Below the pieces are notes generated by a model, which was not told the DNA's origin, did not search any database, and saw only the letters and a list, made by a program, of their open reading frames with translations. Positions 6,029 to 7,725 of a DNA stretch of 7,725 nucleotides are shown here, in pieces (position 1 is the stretch's first letter; every line of letters begins with the position of its first letter). The position numbers and the translations under genes are program-made. Location of the stretch: contig JALXEI010000064.1 of assembly GCA_027069645.1 (NCBI GenBank), positions 1-7,725 on the forward strand. The letters are read 5' to 3'. The DNA comes from Hyphomicrobiales bacterium (GTDB lineage: Bacteria > Pseudomonadota > Alphaproteobacteria > Rhizobiales > JAKIUO01).

Positions 6029-6150
6029 CAGGAGTTCTGCGGGGCCCCGCCAGGCCCTGTGGAACTCTTATTCCATGCCCGCGGTTCTCAAAGCTCGCGC
6101 CTGAAATCGGGAGCAGAATTAAATCCTCCAGCACCGGAAATCCTGTTTTC
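6029..6150 (+). ncRNA. Candidate structured small RNA, 3' end uncertain
   Basis: The proposed transcript starts with a 17-base-pair hairpin pairing 6030-6046 with 6053-6069 around the loop CCGCCA. Four of its pairs are G-U (6031-6068, 6038-6061, 6039-6060, 6041-6058). These pair in plus-strand RNA but would be A-C mismatches in minus-strand RNA, so the fold fits plus-strand transcription. A second hairpin pairs 6083-6088 with 6115-6120 and 6093-6096 with 6111-6114, plus 6098-6099 with 6108-6109, with a CAAA bulge and loop CCTGAAAT; it also uses two G-U pairs. A CCTCC at 6125-6129 appears unpaired and could face a Shine-Dalgarno sequence. TTTT at 6146-6149 is a weak end signal, and the RNA might instead run toward 6173. 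I recognise no known RNA family; 6S RNA was considered but not supported. Confidence 0.4.
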
Positions 6151-6173
6151 GAGCAAAGTCCAGGCTGAAATTT

Positions 6174-7725
6174 CTATCCCCCCGCCAGTTCGCCCGCCAG
6201 CGCCTGTTTGATCAGAGCGCAGCTTTCGGCCAGCCCGTAAAGTTCGGCAAAATTGCCAAAGCGCGGACCCTGGCTCTGGCCCAGCAGCACTTCATAGAGC
6301 GCCCTGAACCAGTCGCGCAGGGGCTCAAAACCATGTTCCTTGCCCACCGCATAAACGACATTCTGAATGGTCGCGCCATCAGCCATGTCGTCCAGTTCCC
6401 CCAGTCTTTGTTGCAGATCGACAAGTGCCGCCGCCTCACGCTCATCCGGGGCGCGATAGGTTTTGTTCGGCCTGACGAAATCATTGTAATAGCTGATCGC
6501 ATAACCTACCAGATGATCGAGCACCGGATGTTTTTCCGGCGTTGCATCAGGCGCATAGCGGCGGATAAAGCCCCATAGAACCTCCGGATCATGGGCATTT
6601 GAGGCGCTGACCAGATTGAGCAGCAGGGCAAAGCTGATCGGCAGTTCAGCGGCTGGTGGCTGGCCACTATGAATATGCCAGACCGGATTATTGAGCCGAT
6701 CCTTTTCTTCCTGCTCGGGATATTTGCTCAAAAAGGTCAGATATTCATCAACATTTTTGGGGATGACATCAAAGAACAGACGCTTGGCGGTTTTGGGTTT
6801 TTGGTACATGAACAGCGACAGGCTTTGCGGGCTGGCATAGCGCAGCCATTCCTCGATCGAAATGCCATTGCCTTTGGTTTTGGAAATCTTTTCGCCGTTC
6901 TCGTCCAGAAACAGCTCATAGGATATGCCGTCCGGCGGGGTGCCGCCCAGCGCCCGGCAGATCTTGCCCGACAAACGCACACTGTCGATCAGATCCTTGC
7001 CCGCCATTTCATAATCGACCCCGAGCGCCGTCCAGCGCATGGCCCAGTCGGCCTTCCACTGGCATTTGACATGCCCCCCCGTCACCGGCAGTTCCACCGT
7101 TTCGCCACTGTCCGGGTCATCAAAGACCACTGTGCCCTTTTTCGGGTTCAACTCCTTCATCGGCACCTGCAACACCTTGCCGCTGGCGGGCGAAATGGGC
7201 AGAAAAGGCGAATAGGTTTTCTGGCGCTCTCCTCCCAGCGTTGGCAAAATAATCTCCATCACCCTGTCATAGACCTCCAGCATACGCAGCAGGGTTTCAT
7301 CAAGCGCCCCGGATTTGTAGCGCTGTGTTGCCGAAACGAACTCATAGTCAAAGCCGAACTGATCAAGAAAATTCTGCAAGCGGGCATTATTATGCGCGGC
7401 AAAGCTTTCATGCGTGCCAAACGGATCCGGCACGACGGACAAGGGCTTTTCCAGATTGTCCTCAAGCACCTCCGCATTGGGGATATTGCCCGGCACCTTG
7501 CGCAGACCATCCATATCATCGGAAAAACAGATCAGATGCGTCTTGCGCCCGGTCAGCACCTCAAAGGCATGGCGCACCATTTGCGTTCTGGCCACCTCGC
7601 CAAAGGTGCCGATGTGCGGCAGACCGGAGGGGCCATAGCCCGTTTCAAACAGCACCGTTTCGGGCGGCTCCTTCATACGGTCCAGCCGCTTGATGAGATT
7701 GCGCGCCTCCTGAAAGGGCCAGGCC
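6174..7725 (-). CDS. lysK: Class I lysyl-tRNA synthetase, 5' end cut by the window edge
   Basis: This enzyme charges tRNA-Lys with lysine using ATP. It is the class I (archaeal-type, Rossmann-fold) form, unrelated to the class II LysS of most bacteria; alphaproteobacteria, spirochaetes and archaea are known to carry it. The signature ETGYGPSGLPHIGTFGE includes the HIGH-type motif HIGT (7605-7616). The KMSKS-type motif is KISKT (6876-6890). Between them lie the conserved CFSDDMDGLRKVP, VPDPFGTHESF and SPFLPISP. The C-terminal half is the helical anticodon-binding region. The reading frame stays open through the ATG at 7676 to the window edge, and the 16 extra codons (AWPFQEARNLIKRLDR) look like authentic N-terminal sequence, so the true start is outside. 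About 516 residues are visible, close to full length for the family. It converges with the plus-strand region and has no clear terminator. Confidence 0.96.
   Translation of the reverse strand, partial: AWPFQEARNLIKRLDRMKEPPETVLFETGYGPSGLPHIGTFGEVARTQMVRHAFEVLTGRKTHLICFSDDMDGLRKVPGNIPNAEVLEDNLEKPLSVVPDPFGTHESFAAHNNARLQNFLDQFGFDYEFVSATQRYKSGALDETLLRMLEVYDRVMEIILPTLGGERQKTYSPFLPISPASGKVLQVPMKELNPKKGTVVFDDPDSGETVELPVTGGHVKCQWKADWAMRWTALGVDYEMAGKDLIDSVRLSGKICRALGGTPPDGISYELFLDENGEKISKTKGNGISIEEWLRYASPQSLSLFMYQKPKTAKRLFFDVIPKNVDEYLTFLSKYPEQEEKDRLNNPVWHIHSGQPPAAELPISFALLLNLVSASNAHDPEVLWGFIRRYAPDATPEKHPVLDHLVGYAISYYNDFVRPNKTYRAPDEREAAALVDLQQRLGELDDMADGATIQNVVYAVGKEHGFEPLRDWFRALYEVLLGQSQGPRFGNFAELYGLAESCALIKQALAGELAGG

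Larger units (their letters stand above)
5827..6173 (+). other. 347-base gap between convergent genes, with palindromes and a candidate RNA gene
   Basis: No convincing protein gene is present. From left to right it holds an A-rich stretch (5841-5847), the palindrome at 5870-5881, and a T-run at 5899-5903. Next come a dyad ACCGCC/GGCGGT (5947-5952 with 5972-5977) enclosing CTGAT-C-ATCAG (5962-5972), and a plus-strand promoter followed by two structured hairpins. I see no clear intrinsic terminator for either flanking gene. The T-run lies 17 bases past the palindrome, too far for a standard terminator. Confidence 0.5.

Noticed and set aside
6060..6084. GGAAC-N16/17-GGTT resembling the alphaproteobacterial EcfG stress promoter.
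   Set aside because: The -10 half does not match CGTT, no gene follows on that strand, and the site lies inside the hairpin.
6021..6104. A 27-codon plus-strand reading frame beginning at the ATG that overlaps the TATAAT box.
   Set aside because: There is no ribosome site, the start codon lies inside the promoter upstream of the predicted transcript start, and the sequence is better explained by the hairpin.
6150..6166. GAGCAAAGTCCAGGCT resembles the conserved GAGGAAAGTCCGGGCT of RNase P RNA.
   Set aside because: It has mismatches, and the expected RNase P RNA body cannot follow because lysK coding sequence begins a few bases later.
6029..6173. 6S RNA (ssrS), suggested by CCGCGGTT and a GCCTGAAA segment.
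   Set aside because: The 5' end folds into a local hairpin rather than pairing with the 3' end, and no long central bubble with closing stem is visible. A covariance search would settle it.

Overview
The window looks like chromosomal DNA of an alphaproteobacterium. Three things point there: a class I (archaeal-type) lysyl-tRNA synthetase, a GyrA whose C-terminal domain carries the acidic insertion I know from alphaproteobacterial gyrases, and the overlapping gyrA-coaD arrangement. I cannot fix the order or genus. Six of the seven genes read on the minus strand; only a 71-residue gene reads on the plus strand.

Right to left, in the sense of minus-strand transcription, the layout is as follows. 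Class I lysyl-tRNA synthetase (lysK, 6174-7725) is cut by the right edge. A 347-base stretch without a gene (5827-6173) follows. It contains a good plus-strand promoter and a long hairpin whose G-U pairs work only in plus-strand RNA, so I propose a small RNA there. Next is the plus-strand gene for a short coiled-coil protein (5611-5826), then a dyad-rich interval of about 320 bases. After that come a secreted histidine-rich protein (4927-5292), a candidate terminator, a two-helix membrane protein (4532-4801), and the operon gyrA (1609-4401), coaD (1109-1612) and a GtrB-type glycosyltransferase (13-1062).

The last three genes are tightly packed: gyrA and coaD share an ATGA overlap, and the glycosyltransferase starts about 46 bases after coaD. 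They are probably read from a promoter with a perfect TATAAT just upstream of gyrA. This would couple DNA topology control, coenzyme A synthesis and a lipid-linked sugar transferase of the cell envelope on one transcript. gyrA uses a TTG start and has a hairpin in its leader.

I see no CRISPR array, insertion sequence, phage gene or defence system. The most interesting items are the candidate small RNA at 6029 onward, the glutamine at the main quinolone-contact position of GyrA, and three poorly understood small proteins. Everything here comes from reading the sequence; no database search or folding program was run.
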